A stretch of 32,393 nt of DNA, taken from NCBI GenBank assembly GCA_035549195.1, contig DASZRK010000061.1, positions 1 to 32,393 on the forward strand. Reading direction: 5' to 3'. This DNA is from a bacterium (lineage in GTDB: Bacteria; Oederibacteriota; Muellerivitia; Muellerivitales; Muellerivitaceae). Positions 6,192-17,345 of the stretch are shown here, one piece after another. Numbering within the stretch: the first letter of the stretch is position 1; every line of letters starts with the position of its first letter. A program made the translations under genes and the position numbers. The notes under the pieces were generated by a model. The model saw nothing but the letters and a program-made list of their open reading frames with translations, ran no database searches and had not been told where the DNA came from.

Positions 6192-7867
6192 TCGGCCTTG
6201 GGCGGGTCCGGGGTCCGGAGCTGGAATGGTTTGGAATGGATGCGATAGACGTTGAAGGGCAGGCTCAAGAAATAACGCTCGATATAGATCTCCTGATGGT
6301 GTCGTTCCCGCATGTAGGTCTGGTACATTTCCCCTTCCTGTGGACTGCAGATCAGGAATACATCCGGCCGGTCGACCATGTCCTCCAAGGGTCGGTGGAT
6401 CCCGAAGCGAACCAGGGTACCGAGGGCCAAGGGTGATGTCTCGAAATTGCCGAACGGGAAAAAGTGGAAGGACCGGCGAAAGGGACCGAAACCCCGATAG
6501 GGGTCCAGGTCCTCGAAAGGGAACTGGGAATCCCAAATGATGAAGAGTTGATCGTTGGTAGGGGCCAGGCGTTCAAGTTCGGCATAGAGTTTGTCCCTGT
6601 GATCCGTGCAAAAGCGCTCGAAAGGCCGGAATTGGCGGATGGAATAAAGGGCCGAAAGGACGAGGATGACCGTTAAGATCGGTCGGCTCCACGGGTAAAG
6701 TGTCGGGACCACGCGGGATGGGCTTTGGACCCATCGCGATGGGAAATAAAGGGGTAGGGCGGCGGCCAAAAAATAGGACGGATAAAGCATGCGATCGGGA
6801 AGCCGGAGGAAATAAAGGAACCCGAGGCAGGCCGCGATGATCCACAGGAGTTGGAAGAGGATCAAGGGGGTCCCTTTGGGTCGTCTCAGGGCCAAAAGGG
6901 CCAGGACGCAGATCAGGGCGCATCGGGCCAGGGGAAAGCGAGTAATGGGCCCGAGGGCGCTGGCGAGATCGATGGACTCGTGCTTGAAGAGGGGCTTCAA
7001 TTTCTCCACCCCGTTCGGTCCCGTGACCGCAGGGTCCAGGAAGTACCAGTCCTTGAACATGGCCAGGTCGTTCGAGGTGACCCCCGCGGCCCCGAAGAGC
7101 GATGGGGCGCTGCGGGGGTCGATGGGCGTACCCCAGTCCACCAGTTCGGCCGACCGGTAGGTGAATCGGTAGAATTCCCGCCATTCGGGATCCGAATGGA
7201 AATAGAGGTAATGGAACGCGAAGATCGCGGCCAGGGACAGGGTGGTGAGGCCCAGGAGATGGCGGTCGCGGGGATCTTTCCGAGCCCGCCATGCCCCCAT
7301 TGCGATCAAGGGAAAGAGGAAAATGGACCAGGCGACAAAGGCCTTCCAACGCAGCAACAGGCAGGCCGCGAAACAGGAGGCCCCAAGCCACGACGTGGCC
7401 CTGCGCGGGGTTTTGGCGGGGTCGGTGAAGAGCCGGAGAAAAAGAAGCGTTCCAGCCTGGAATTCGAGGCCGGCGATCATGCTGTAATTGAGTTTCAGGA
7501 AAAAATAAATACCGATCTGGATCAGGAGCAGGAGATACAGGAAAAGCCGCCCGGGTTCCTGTCCGCCCAGCTCGATGGCCAGGCCCCAGCACCCCAGGGC
7601 GTGGATCAGGGCGGCCAGGAGCAGGAAGGTGAACCAAGGAAGGGCGGGAACAAGCATATTGAGCCACTTGAGGACCGATCCCAGCAGGACATTCGAGAAG
7701 ACCAAGTGCTCATCGGGATGGATGGAAAACCCCGAGCCTTGAGTGATGAAAACGGACCACCAGTCGTCGTTGACCATGAACAGGGGAGACCAGAAAAAGT
7801 GGCAGGATCCCACGAAGGCCGCCGCCAGGGCGAAGGGGCGCAAAAAGGGGATGGTTTTGGGGGTCAT
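6188..7867 (-). CDS. Multi-pass membrane protein, GT-C glycosyltransferase-like
   Basis: 559 residues with about ten to twelve hydrophobic helices between 10 and 400, then a soluble C-terminal part of about 160 residues. The first extracytoplasmic loop carries MVNDDWWSVFITQG. An acidic pair in this loop is the hallmark of GT-C glycosyltransferases, which use polyprenyl-phosphate sugars outside the cytoplasmic membrane. HPDEHLVFSNVLLGSVLKWL follows, as in many uncharacterised bacterial GT-C proteins. The C-terminal half has FIIWDSQFPFEDLDPYRGFG and no recognised domain. The start ATG has GAGAG four bases upstream. It is transcribed alone, divergent from the DUF1499 gene. Acceptor and sugar are unknown; the enzymatic call rests on topology plus the DD loop. 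Confidence 0.65.
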   Translation of the reverse strand: MTPKTIPFLRPFALAAAFVGSCHFFWSPLFMVNDDWWSVFITQGSGFSIHPDEHLVFSNVLLGSVLKWLNMLVPALPWFTFLLLAALIHALGCWGLAIELGGQEPGRLFLYLLLLIQIGIYFFLKLNYSMIAGLEFQAGTLLFLRLFTDPAKTPRRATSWLGASCFAACLLLRWKAFVAWSIFLFPLIAMGAWRARKDPRDRHLLGLTTLSLAAIFAFHYLYFHSDPEWREFYRFTYRSAELVDWGTPIDPRSAPSLFGAAGVTSNDLAMFKDWYFLDPAVTGPNGVEKLKPLFKHESIDLASALGPITRFPLARCALICVLALLALRRPKGTPLILFQLLWIIAACLGFLYFLRLPDRMLYPSYFLAAALPLYFPSRWVQSPSRVVPTLYPWSRPILTVILVLSALYSIRQFRPFERFCTDHRDKLYAELERLAPTNDQLFIIWDSQFPFEDLDPYRGFGPFRRSFHFFPFGNFETSPLALGTLVRFGIHRPLEDMVDRPDVFLICSPQEGEMYQTYMRERHHQEIYIERYFLSLPFNVYRIHSKPFQLRTPDPPKAD

Positions 7868-7927
7868 GGACTCTCGCGGCAGGGTGGACCGGATGGACCG
7901 GGGCTGAAGATGGTCGGGTTGTGCAGA

Positions 7928-7933
7928 ATCATA
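7928..7933 (-). promoter_or_regulatory. Candidate -10 for the GT-C-like gene
   Basis: TATGAT on the minus strand, 61 bases upstream of the ATG at 7867, within TTGTTATGATTC. No clear -35. Confidence 0.35.
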
Positions 7934-8010
7934 ACAAAACGGCCGTTGGGGGGGAAGGAACAGGCTCCCCGGGATCCCGTCATGGATCCACGGCGTTCGA
8001 GGAGTTGGAT

Positions 8011-8391
8011 ATGGGATGGAAGGACCTTTTCACCAAGAACCTGCATGTGACGACCCCGGAGGACCCGGACCCTTTCTTCCGTCCCCGGCATTATTCCGAG
8101 CCGAAAGGGCCGGTCGTGAAGGCGGCCCTGGAGGCCATCGCCGGGCTGTCCCGCTGGAAGGTCGTGGAGCACCGGGAGAACCAAGGGCGTATCCGCGCAA
8201 GCGTGGCGGCCAAATTCCTACCCTTCGCCGACGACGTGGACATCTACGTGGTCCAAGGTTTGGACGGCGTGACCAAATTGGAGATCATCTCCCGCGCCCA
8301 GGGCGGCCGGGGCGACTTCGGTCGTAACAAAAAGAACGTCCGTGATTTTTTGTCGTCGCTCGACGCCAAGCTTCCGCCGAAGGCGCCTTGA
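8011..8391 (+). CDS. DUF1499 family protein
   Basis: 126 residues from the ATG at 8011, chosen because GAGGAG lies 6 bases upstream; the frame stays open to 7921 but that part is low-complexity. The DUF1499 pattern is visible: HYSEPKGPVVKAALEAI, a central WKVVEHRENQGRIRASVAAK, then FLPFADDVDIYVVQ, IISRAQGGRGDFGRNKKNV and RDFLSSL. These families end with a DxGxNRxR-type motif, here DFGRNKKNVRDFL. Function of the family is unknown. No signal peptide or membrane helix is present, so it should be cytoplasmic. Its stop codon overlaps the -35 box of the pyr promoter, so the two transcription units are packed together. Confidence 0.8.
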   Translation: MGWKDLFTKNLHVTTPEDPDPFFRPRHYSEPKGPVVKAALEAIAGLSRWKVVEHRENQGRIRASVAAKFLPFADDVDIYVVQGLDGVTKLEIISRAQGGRGDFGRNKKNVRDFLSSLDAKLPPKAP

Positions 8392-8415
8392 CAGCGGTTC
8401 CAAAACCCGTATAAT
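8388..8415 (+). promoter_or_regulatory. Sigma-70-type promoter of the pyr operon
   Basis: TTGACA (8388-8393), a 16-base spacer and TATAAT (8410-8415): both hexamers are perfect consensus. Transcription should begin near 8422, just before the PyrR leader. The -35 overlaps the stop codon of the upstream gene. Confidence 0.9.
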
Positions 8416-8438
8416 CCGTTTTCGCAGTCACCTTTAAC

Positions 8439-8507
8439 GGGGTCCGAGAGACCTCAAAGGAAAGACGATGAAGCCCGTTCGCGCGCGAACTGAAAACCCA
8501 CGGACCC
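8439..8507 (+). promoter_or_regulatory. PyrR-responsive attenuator leader
   Basis: Three competing structures can be drawn. (1) A small hairpin GGGGTC, loop CGAGA, GACCTC (8439-8455); its loop fits the NGNGA part of the PyrR-binding loop known from Bacillus. (2) An antiterminator in which GGGTCCG (8440-8446) pairs with CGGACCC (8501-8507), enclosing the palindrome GTTCGCGCGCGAAC (8477-8490). (3) The terminator at 8505-8539. Structure 2 excludes both 1 and 3. PyrR with UMP would stabilise 1 and so favour termination. pyrR is the first gene downstream. The mechanism is inferred from the pairing and the known Bacillus system. Confidence 0.8.
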
Positions 8508-8539
8508 GGACATCCCCCCTGGATGCTTCGGGTTTTTTT
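8505..8539 (+). terminator. Attenuator terminator before pyrR
   Basis: CCCG (8505-8508) pairs with CGGG (8529-8532) and CATCC (8511-8515) with GGATG (8521-8525), followed by seven T (8533-8539). It lies inside the pyr leader, so it acts as the conditional stop. An upstream in-frame ATG at 8523 sits within this hairpin and is not a real start. Confidence 0.85.
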
Positions 8540-8564
8540 GTGCCTGAAAATGCTGGAGGCGCTC

Positions 8565-9113
8565 ATGACGCCTAAGATCAAGGCCGTCCTCATGGAAGCC
8601 CGGGACATGGACCGGGCTCTCACCCGTATCGCCCACGAAATACTCGAAAGAAATAAGGGCATCCAGGATCTGGTCCTCATCGGAATCAAGGCCCGGGGGG
8701 ATGTCCTGGCCGAGCGGTTGGCCATCAAGATCAAGAACATTGAGGGGACCGAGATCCCCTATGGGGCCATGGATATCACCTTCTACCGCGACGACGCGGG
8801 CATTCATAAGCCGGAAAAAGCCCCTAGTCCCACCGAACTTCCCTTCGACGTGAACAAGAAGAAGGTCATCCTGGTGGACGACGTCCTCTACACCGGCCGC
8901 TCCGCCCGGGCCGCCATTGACCAGATCATTGACTTCGGCCGCCCCACCTTCATCCAATACGCGGTCCTGGTAGACCGGGGCCATCGGGAATTCCCCATCC
9001 ATGCCGACTACGTGGGCAAGAACATCCCCTCCTCCTCCCGGGAGAAGGTGCTGGTCCATGTGAAGGAGAACGACGGGAAGGACGAAGTGGCCATCGCGGA
9101 GGTGGAATCGTGA
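8565..9113 (+). CDS. pyrR: PyrR, pyrimidine operon regulator / uracil phosphoribosyltransferase
   Basis: 182 residues from the ATG at 8565, set by GGAGG (8555-8559) five bases upstream. Features of the type I phosphoribosyltransferase fold: the PRPP loop [19 protein letters not shown], the N-terminal AHEILERN, and the PyrR-type [18 protein letters not shown] and ITFYRDD hood segment. PyrR binds the nascent leader RNA when UMP/UTP is high and promotes termination; many PyrR proteins also make UMP from uracil and PRPP. The leader just upstream has a matching binding loop and terminator, so autoregulation is likely. Its stop overlaps the pyrB start codon (GTGA), indicating translational coupling. 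Cytoplasmic. Confidence 0.95.
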   Translation: MTPKIKAVLMEARDMDRALTRIAHEILERNKGIQDLVLIGIKARGDVLAERLAIKIKNIEGTEIPYGAMDITFYRDDAGIHKPEKAPSPTELPFDVNKKKVILVDDVLYTGRSARAAIDQIIDFGRPTFIQYAVLVDRGHREFPIHADYVGKNIPSSSREKVLVHVKENDGKDEVAIAEVES

Positions 9114-10045
9114 ACTGGAAATCCAAGGACCTGCTGACCCTCGAGGAGCTTTCGGCCGACCAGATCGGCCTTATCCTCGACACGGCCTCATCCTTTAAAG
9201 AGGTCTCGACCCGCTCGGTCAAGAAGGTGCCGGCGCTCCGTGGCCGCACGGTGGTGCTCTTCTTCCACGAGCCCTCCACCCGCACCCGTATCTCCTTCGA
9301 GCTGGCGGCTAAGCGCCTCTCGGCCGACATCCTGAACGTCCAGACGGCTTCCTCTTCTTTGGTCAAGGGCGAGACCCTCATCGACACTCTCAAGACCCTC
9401 GAAGCCATGACCATCGACGCCATCGTGGTCCGGCACAAGTCCTCCGGGGTGCCCCAGATGCTGGCCAATATCACGCCCGCCACCGTCATCAACGCGGGAG
9501 ACGGAGCCCATGAGCATCCGACCCAGGGCCTGCTCGACCTCTTCACCATCCGGGAGCAGAAGGGCAGGATCCAGGGGCTCACCGTTACCATCGTGGGGGA
9601 CATCACCCACAGCCGGGTGGCCCGGTCCAACATCCATGCCCTGAACAAGATGGGCGCCAAGGTGCGGGTCTGCGCGCCGCCGACCCTCCTGCCGACCGGC
9701 ATCGAGAAGATGGGTGTCACTGTCCTCCATGACCTGGACAAGGCGCTCGAAGGCACGGACGTGGTCTATGTGCTCCGGCTCCAGTTGGAGCGGCAGAAGA
9801 ACAACCTCTTTCCCACCATCCGCGAATATAGCCAGATCTTCGGGGTCACGACCGAGCGCCTGAAACGGGCCAAGAAGGACGCCATCGTGATGCATCCAGG
9901 TCCCATGAACCGGGGGGTCGAGATCTCCTCGGGGGTCGCGGATGGGCCCCAATCGGTCATCGACGACCAGGTCACCAACGGGGTGGCGGTCCGCATGGCG
10001 GTTTTGTATCTCCTCCAAGGAGAATCCAATGAAAAGCCGAATTGA
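9110..10045 (+). CDS. pyrB: Aspartate carbamoyltransferase, catalytic subunit
   Basis: 311 residues, normal length. Condenses carbamoyl phosphate with aspartate to N-carbamoyl-L-aspartate, the committed step of pyrimidine synthesis. The carbamoyl-phosphate site [13 protein letters not shown] is near residues 50-62, the HPTQGLLDL site near 134-142, and [13 protein letters not shown] near 262-274. GTG start overlapping the pyrR stop by 4 bases. No pyrI regulatory subunit is present, and no inactive DHOase-like partner precedes it, so this is probably the class C trimer or a class with separate PyrC. The product feeds PyrC encoded next. Upstream carbamoyl phosphate comes from carA-carB of the same operon. 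Confidence 0.96.
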   Translation: MNWKSKDLLTLEELSADQIGLILDTASSFKEVSTRSVKKVPALRGRTVVLFFHEPSTRTRISFELAAKRLSADILNVQTASSSLVKGETLIDTLKTLEAMTIDAIVVRHKSSGVPQMLANITPATVINAGDGAHEHPTQGLLDLFTIREQKGRIQGLTVTIVGDITHSRVARSNIHALNKMGAKVRVCAPPTLLPTGIEKMGVTVLHDLDKALEGTDVVYVLRLQLERQKNNLFPTIREYSQIFGVTTERLKRAKKDAIVMHPGPMNRGVEISSGVADGPQSVIDDQVTNGVAVRMAVLYLLQGESNEKPN

Positions 10046-10130
10046 CCACGGGATACGGAAAACGAGGAGATGAAGATGGGAAAGAGGGAAAAGGATCCAG
10101 CCGTACTCCGTGATCTCCGTGTCTCCGTGG
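10046..10130. repeat. Inverted small-unit array between pyrB and pyrC
   Basis: The right arm has three tandem units, ACTCCGTG, ATCTCCGTG, TCTCCGTGG (10105-10130). The left arm (10046-10069, beginning CCACGGGATACGG) is an imperfect inverted version. pyrC's Shine-Dalgarno (GAAAGG) follows directly. It resembles two further arrays at 11444 and 27202 in design but not in sequence. Confidence 0.65.
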
Positions 10131-10146
10131 TGAAAGGCGGTTCTTT

Positions 10147-11433
10147 ATGAAGTCGATACTCATCCAGGGAGGCCACGTGGTCGACCCGGCCAACCAGATC
10201 GACGGCGAAGCCGATGTTTTCCTGAAGGACGGCAAGGTCGAGAAGGTGGGCAAGGGCCTCAAGGTGAAGGCCGACCAGACCATCGACGCCAGGGGCAAGT
10301 TGGTCACGCCCGGGCTGGTGGACATCCACGTGCATTTCCGTGAGCCGGGTTTTGAATACAAAGAGACCATCGCCACGGGGTCCCACTCGGCGGTGGCCGG
10401 CGGGGTCACGTCGGTCGCCTGCATGCCTAACACCAATCCACCCATCGACGACCAGGCCATCGTGCACTTCATCAAGAGCAAGGCCGAGAAAGAGGGCTAT
10501 TGCCACGTCCATCCCATCGGCTGCATCTCCAAGGGCCGGAAGGGGGAGGAAATGGCCGAGCTGGGCGAACTGAAGAAAGCGGGGGCGGTGGCGCTCTCCG
10601 ACGACGGGGCGCCCATCATGAACGCCGAACTGATGCGCCGGGTCATGGAATACGCCAAGATGCTGGACCTGACCGTCATCGACCACTGCGAAGACTCCCA
10701 CCTTTCGAACGAAGGGGTCATGCATGAGGGGGAAGCTTCGACCGCCCTGGGGTTGCGCGGCATCCCGGCGGCCTCGGAAACCGTGATGGTGGGCCGCAAC
10801 ATCCTCCTGGCCGAGATGACGGGAGCCAAGTTCCATGCCGCCCATGTCTCCACCGCCGGGTCGGTGGAGCTCATCCGCCAGGCTAAAAAGAAGGGCATCC
10901 ATGTCACCGCCGAGACCTGCCCCCATTATTGGACGCTCTCGGACAAGTCCATCAAGAACTACAACGCCAACTTCAAGATGAACCCTCCCCTCCGGAGCGA
11001 GGAGGATGTGGCGGCCATCCGCAAGGGCATCAAAGAGGGTGTCATCGACTGCATCTGCACCGACCACGCCCCCCACGCCTCCACCGAGAAACAATGCGAA
11101 TTCGACCAGGCGGCCTTCGGCATCGTGGGCTTGGAGACCATGTTCCCCCTGACCTACAGCCACCTGGTGGAACCGGGGGTCATCTCCCTGTCCCGGGCGG
11201 TGGAGATGCTGACCACCTCGGCGGCCAAGATCATCGGCCTCCCGGCGGGGACCCTTTCGGAAGGCGCGGTGGCCGACGTCGCCATCTTCGACATCAAGAA
11301 CGAAAAAGAAGTGAAGGCGCAGGAATTCAAGAGCAAGGGCAAGAACTCGCCATTCAACGGCTGGCGGCTCAAGGGATGGGCGGTGACGACCATCGTGGCG
11401 GGCGAGATCAAGTATCAGAGCGAGGATAAGTAA
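10147..11433 (+). CDS. pyrC: Dihydroorotase (class I)
   Basis: 428 residues, the length of bacterial class I dihydroorotases. It cyclises N-carbamoyl-aspartate to dihydroorotate using two zinc ions. The metal motif DIHVHFREPGFEYKETIATG (about residues 58-77) includes the HxH pair, followed by the family segment GGVTSVACMPNTNPPIDD. Other ligand-bearing motifs are DHCEDSHL, FHAAHVSTAGSV with AETCPHY, and the catalytic CTDHAPHA. The ATG has GAAAGG about 9 bases upstream, placed at the end of an inverted repeat array. The previous gene ends 101 bases upstream and carA begins 110 bases downstream, wider gaps than elsewhere in the window, and both are filled by repeats. Confidence 0.96.
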   Translation: MKSILIQGGHVVDPANQIDGEADVFLKDGKVEKVGKGLKVKADQTIDARGKLVTPGLVDIHVHFREPGFEYKETIATGSHSAVAGGVTSVACMPNTNPPIDDQAIVHFIKSKAEKEGYCHVHPIGCISKGRKGEEMAELGELKKAGAVALSDDGAPIMNAELMRRVMEYAKMLDLTVIDHCEDSHLSNEGVMHEGEASTALGLRGIPAASETVMVGRNILLAEMTGAKFHAAHVSTAGSVELIRQAKKKGIHVTAETCPHYWTLSDKSIKNYNANFKMNPPLRSEEDVAAIRKGIKEGVIDCICTDHAPHASTEKQCEFDQAAFGIVGLETMFPLTYSHLVEPGVISLSRAVEMLTTSAAKIIGLPAGTLSEGAVADVAIFDIKNEKEVKAQEFKSKGKNSPFNGWRLKGWAVTTIVAGEIKYQSEDK

Positions 11434-11443
11434 AAGGCCAATT

Positions 11444-11514
11444 GGCCACCGATGAAGAGGATGAATGGGATGGCTTAAATCCAAATCGGTGTTAATCGGT
11501 GTTCATCGGTGGCG
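11444..11514. repeat. Inverted small-unit array between pyrC and carA
   Basis: Right arm: three 10-bp units AAATCGGTGT, TAATCGGTGT, TCATCGGTGG (11483-11512). Left arm GGCCACCGATGAA (11444-11456) is the inverse of TTCATCGGTGGCG (11502-11514), 12 of 13 bases. It ends about 30 bases before the carA start, with the Shine-Dalgarno AAGGGG between. Confidence 0.7.
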
Positions 11515-11543
11515 AAATAGCCTTAGCTTGAAAGGGGTTTTGA

Positions 11544-12713
11544 GTGGCTTCTAAGATCAAAAAAGCGGTCCTGGCCCTCGAGGACGGGACCTGGTTCGAG
11601 GGACTAAGTTTCGGTGCCGAGGGAAAGTCTTTCGGAGAAGTGTGTTTCAACACTTCGATGACCGGTTATCAAGAGATCCTGACCGACCCCTCCTACCGCG
11701 GCCAGATCGTCACCATGACCTATCCCCTCATCGGCAACTACGGGGTGAACCCGGTCGATGTCGAATCCCGCAAGCCTTTCCTCTCCGGTTTCGTGGTGAA
11801 GGAATACTGCAAGCACCCCTCCAACTACCGCATGACCCAGAACCTGGGGGAATACCTCAAGAAGCACAACATCATCGGCATCGAGGGGTTGGATACCCGG
11901 GCCCTGACCGCCCACCTGCGCACCCACGGGGCCAAGAAGGGCGTGCTTTCGACGGCCGAACTGGACCCCAAGAAATTGGTCAAGCAGGCCAAGGATTCCC
12001 AGGGCCTGGTCGGCCGGGACCTGGTGAAGGAAGTCACCTGTGACAAGCCCTACCACTGGACCGAACTTCCTTACAACTTGGACTCGGCTTCGCACGCGCC
12101 GGAACCCCAAATGGACCTGTCGGGCCTGACGCCTCCTGAAAAGCGGATCAAGATCGCGGCGTTGGATTGCGGCATCAAGTACAACATCCTGCGGCGACTG
12201 ACCGCCGAGGGTTTCGACGTGACGGTTTATCCGGCCACGACCAAGGCGGATGTTCTGCTCGCCTCAGGGGCCAAGGGGTTCTTCCTCTCCAATGGTCCCG
12301 GTGACCCGGAGGCGGTTCCCTATGTGTACCAAACGGTCAAAAAACTGGTGGATGCCAATGCCCCCATCTTCGGCATCTGCCTGGGACACCAAATGCTGGG
12401 TCTGGCCTTGGGCGGCAAGACCTACAAGCTCAAGTTCGGTCACCGGGGCGGAAATCAGCCGGTCGTGAACACCAAGAACTACAAGGTGGAGATCACCAGC
12501 CAGAACCATGGTTTCGCCGTGGATCCGGACAGCCTGGACAAGAGCTTGGTCTACCAGAGCCATATCAACCTGAGCGACAACACCAGCGAAGGCTTAGCCA
12601 TGAAGCACAAACCGGTCTATAGCGTGCAATACCACCCGGAGGCTTCTCCTGGACCGCATGATTCACGCTACCTTTTCAAACAATTCAGGGAAATGGTGGA
12701 GAAGAACGGCTGA
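11544..12713 (+). CDS. carA: Carbamoyl-phosphate synthase, small (glutaminase) subunit
   Basis: 389 residues, usual length. It hydrolyses glutamine and passes ammonia through a tunnel to CarB. The N-terminal CarA domain has FNTSMTGYQEILTDPSY and GNYGVNP; the C-terminal class I glutamine amidotransferase domain has FFLSNGPGDPE and GICLGHQMLGLA with the catalytic Cys279, completed by His364 and Glu366 in YHPEASPGPHD. GTG start with AAGGGG 7 bases upstream. In most genomes carB follows closely; here 600 bases intervene, holding a repeat and a small membrane gene, yet the order carA-carB is kept. Cytoplasmic, expected to be co-regulated by the PyrR leader. Confidence 0.96.
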   Translation: MASKIKKAVLALEDGTWFEGLSFGAEGKSFGEVCFNTSMTGYQEILTDPSYRGQIVTMTYPLIGNYGVNPVDVESRKPFLSGFVVKEYCKHPSNYRMTQNLGEYLKKHNIIGIEGLDTRALTAHLRTHGAKKGVLSTAELDPKKLVKQAKDSQGLVGRDLVKEVTCDKPYHWTELPYNLDSASHAPEPQMDLSGLTPPEKRIKIAALDCGIKYNILRRLTAEGFDVTVYPATTKADVLLASGAKGFFLSNGPGDPEAVPYVYQTVKKLVDANAPIFGICLGHQMLGLALGGKTYKLKFGHRGGNQPVVNTKNYKVEITSQNHGFAVDPDSLDKSLVYQSHINLSDNTSEGLAMKHKPVYSVQYHPEASPGPHDSRYLFKQFREMVEKNG

Positions 12714-12752
12714 TCTGCCAAGGAGACGACAGGATACGTAAAAGGACGGGGT

Positions 12753-12901
12753 GTCATTGCGAGGAATGTTCACCGAATAGGTGAACGATCATGACGAAGC
12801 AATCCCAGTTGAGAAAAGCTTCTTCCCAGGGAGGGGTTATTGGGACTGAGGTTGCATCGTCGCGAACGTCGGCCTATTCGGCCGCCGCTCCTCGCAATGA
12901 C
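12753..12901. repeat. REP-like inverted-repeat element between carA and carB (copy A)
   Basis: Perfect 13-bp ends GTCATTGCGAGGA (12753-12765) and TCCTCGCAATGAC (12889-12901). Inside are a hairpin GTTCACC, loop GAATA, GGTGAAC (12768-12786) and a second CGGCC-TATTC-GGCCG-type hairpin. The ends match a dispersed repeat common in many bacterial genomes (CATTGCGAGGAGCG type, from memory). A diverged relative lies at 16644-16742. Confidence 0.75.
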
Positions 12902-12988
12902 GGATGGGCCGCATGATTCGAGGTGTTTGTCCAGGGAGCTCGAAGAGATGGTCGGATCTAATAACCGATAAGTCGTTAAAGAGGCGTG

Positions 12989-13313
12989 ATGAAAATCAAG
13001 AACGGAAAAAACACAAGGTTCCGAAAAGAAATAGGGGAAATGCGTTTTAGGATAAAAATTGGATTGGTCGTTGGTGGGGTGATGCTTCTGGTGGTGGTTC
13101 TTGGACAAGGGATTGGTTCAAAAATGCTAATCAACTTTGCTACAGTTTTGTTGGCTGCGTCGATAGTTTATGTACACTTGCAAACTTCAGGGCCGGTTTG
13201 TCCAAAGTGTTCCGGTACTTTTTGCGTGAATCTTAAAAAATTCATGCCCTTTCGACCTTGGACGACGTCGTGTTTGAGTTGCGGGTTCGAGATCAAACCA
13301 TTTAAGGGAAAGT

Positions 13314-13321
<8 letters not shown>
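12989..13321 (+). CDS. Small membrane protein with zinc-ribbon pair, between carA and carB
   Basis: 110 residues from the ATG at 12989 (GAGG 4 bases upstream; a GTG at 12986 is too close to it). A basic N-terminus ([16 protein letters not shown]) precedes two hydrophobic helices, about 22-40 and 47-64. A short cytoplasmic-type tail then carries CPKC (71-74), Cys79 and CLSCGFE (95-101), a rubredoxin/zinc-ribbon-like knuckle pair. No family recognised. Base composition is markedly more AT-rich than its neighbours, suggesting later acquisition. Its stop lies 8 bases inside carB, and carB's Shine-Dalgarno (AAGGGA) is within its last codons, so the two are translationally coupled. A function linked to pyrimidines is not shown. 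Confidence 0.7.
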
Positions 13322-16616
<3,295 letters not shown>

Positions 16617-16643
16617 AGGATCGGGGCTGACCTCCCCCATGGG

Positions 16644-16742
16644 GTGCCATCGCGGGGAGTGGCCCGCGCCTGGCGGGACGATCGCGATGCGGCGGCCCCG
16701 CTAGGAACGGTGGCCTATTCGGCAACGATCCCTGCCACGACG
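16644..16742. repeat. REP-like element downstream of carB (diverged copy B)
   Basis: GTGCCATCGCGGGGA at the left aligns with GTGTCATTGCGAGGA of copy A. Both have a hairpin with a 5-base loop (here CCCGC, GCCTG, GCGGG) followed by ACGATC, both have GGCCTATTCGGC, and both end in a TCC...ACGAC/ATGAC tail. The whole carB-downstream gap 16617-16937 (321 bases) holds this element, an unremarkable stretch with a TATATAT, and the -10 of the next gene; no gene is seen. Confidence 0.55.
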
Positions 16743-16878
16743 ATAAGAACACTTCCTGACAACGATTCCCGCTGTTCCGGTTAACGTGAAACTTTTTGGC
16801 ACAAGTTACTGTATATATCCAGGACGGATTTTGGATGTCCTTCCTCGAGGAAACGGTGGGAAAAAACCGTTCCGATGT

Positions 16879-16884
16879 TAAAAT
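16879..16884 (+). promoter_or_regulatory. Candidate -10 for the PilZ gene
   Basis: TAAAAT followed by CC, 54 bases before the ATG at 16938. The same GTTAAAATCC string occurs before the NHL gene at 28191. No clear -35. Its position supports the start at 16938 over the in-frame ATG at 16875. Confidence 0.4.
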
Positions 16885-16937
16885 CCGCGAAAGGGAAGGG
16901 ACATCTTTTGGGCCAAAGAATCCTCGGGGGATCGAAC

Positions 16938-17291
16938 ATGGAAGCCGCCAAAGATAAGCGCCAATACCAACGCGTAGGCTTCCGCAGGACGGTCCGGGTC
17001 TTCCCCGTCCTTCCTTCCAAGTCCGGCAATATCTACGAGGTCCAGAAGGACTCGATCTGGGTCCAGGCCGACAACATCAGCGAGGGCGGTCTCCTGTTGG
17101 CGACCGAACAATTCTCCAAATCCTCCCTCATCCTCAAGTTGAATTTCGAGGTCGGCCTGGACCGGATGGTCGAGGTCTACGGCAAGGTCATCTGGGTCGA
17201 AGGCGGCCGTTGCGGGGTCCGCTTCCTTTTTGCCGACAACGAGCTTCGCAAGGCCGTCCGGGGGATCGCCCGTAAGGCCGATAACGCCTGA
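16938..17291 (+). CDS. PilZ domain protein
   Basis: 117 residues from the ATG at 16938, preceded by GGGGGA at 6 bases; the frame is open to 16875 but the upstream part is poor and lies over the likely promoter. The c-di-GMP-binding PilZ signature is present: RQYQRVGFRRTVRV at the N-terminus (RxxxR) and DNISEGGLLLA (D/NxSxxG) about 40 residues later, followed by beta strands LILKLNFEV, GKVIWVEGGRCGVRF. A single-domain PilZ protein usually passes c-di-GMP signals to motility or secretion machines by protein contact. A degenerate EAL protein lies 15 kb away in the window, but no link can be shown. Monocistronic. Confidence 0.88.
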   Translation: MEAAKDKRQYQRVGFRRTVRVFPVLPSKSGNIYEVQKDSIWVQADNISEGGLLLATEQFSKSSLILKLNFEVGLDRMVEVYGKVIWVEGGRCGVRFLFADNELRKAVRGIARKADNA

Positions 17292-17333
17292 CTTTTACTT
17301 CTTCCCGCGGTTCTTTCCGGTCGCTTCCTCCTT

Positions 17334-17339
17334 TAGAAT
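17334..17339 (+). promoter_or_regulatory. Candidate -10 for the cobalamin adenosyltransferase gene
   Basis: TAGAAT ends six bases before the ATG at 17346, so transcription would begin at or next to the start codon (leaderless mRNA). A TTCTTT lies 17 bases upstream as a weak -35, and no Shine-Dalgarno exists between. Confidence 0.4.
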
Positions 17340-17345
17340 CCTCCC

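Noticed and set aside
7921-8010. N-terminal extension of the DUF1499 gene
   Set aside because: Low-complexity codons over the divergent promoter region; the ATG at 8011 has GAGGAG in front.
8523-8564. ATG at 8523 as the pyrR start
   Set aside because: It lies inside the attenuator terminator; GGAGG and family alignment support 8565.
9766-11484. Long minus-strand frame across pyrB and pyrC
   Set aside because: Shadow of two clearly conserved genes; it crosses their junction and carries no recognisable domain.
16812-16817. TATATA as a promoter -10
   Set aside because: TTGGCA is only 10 bases away and no hexamer is at the right distance; the TAAAAT at 16879 is better placed.
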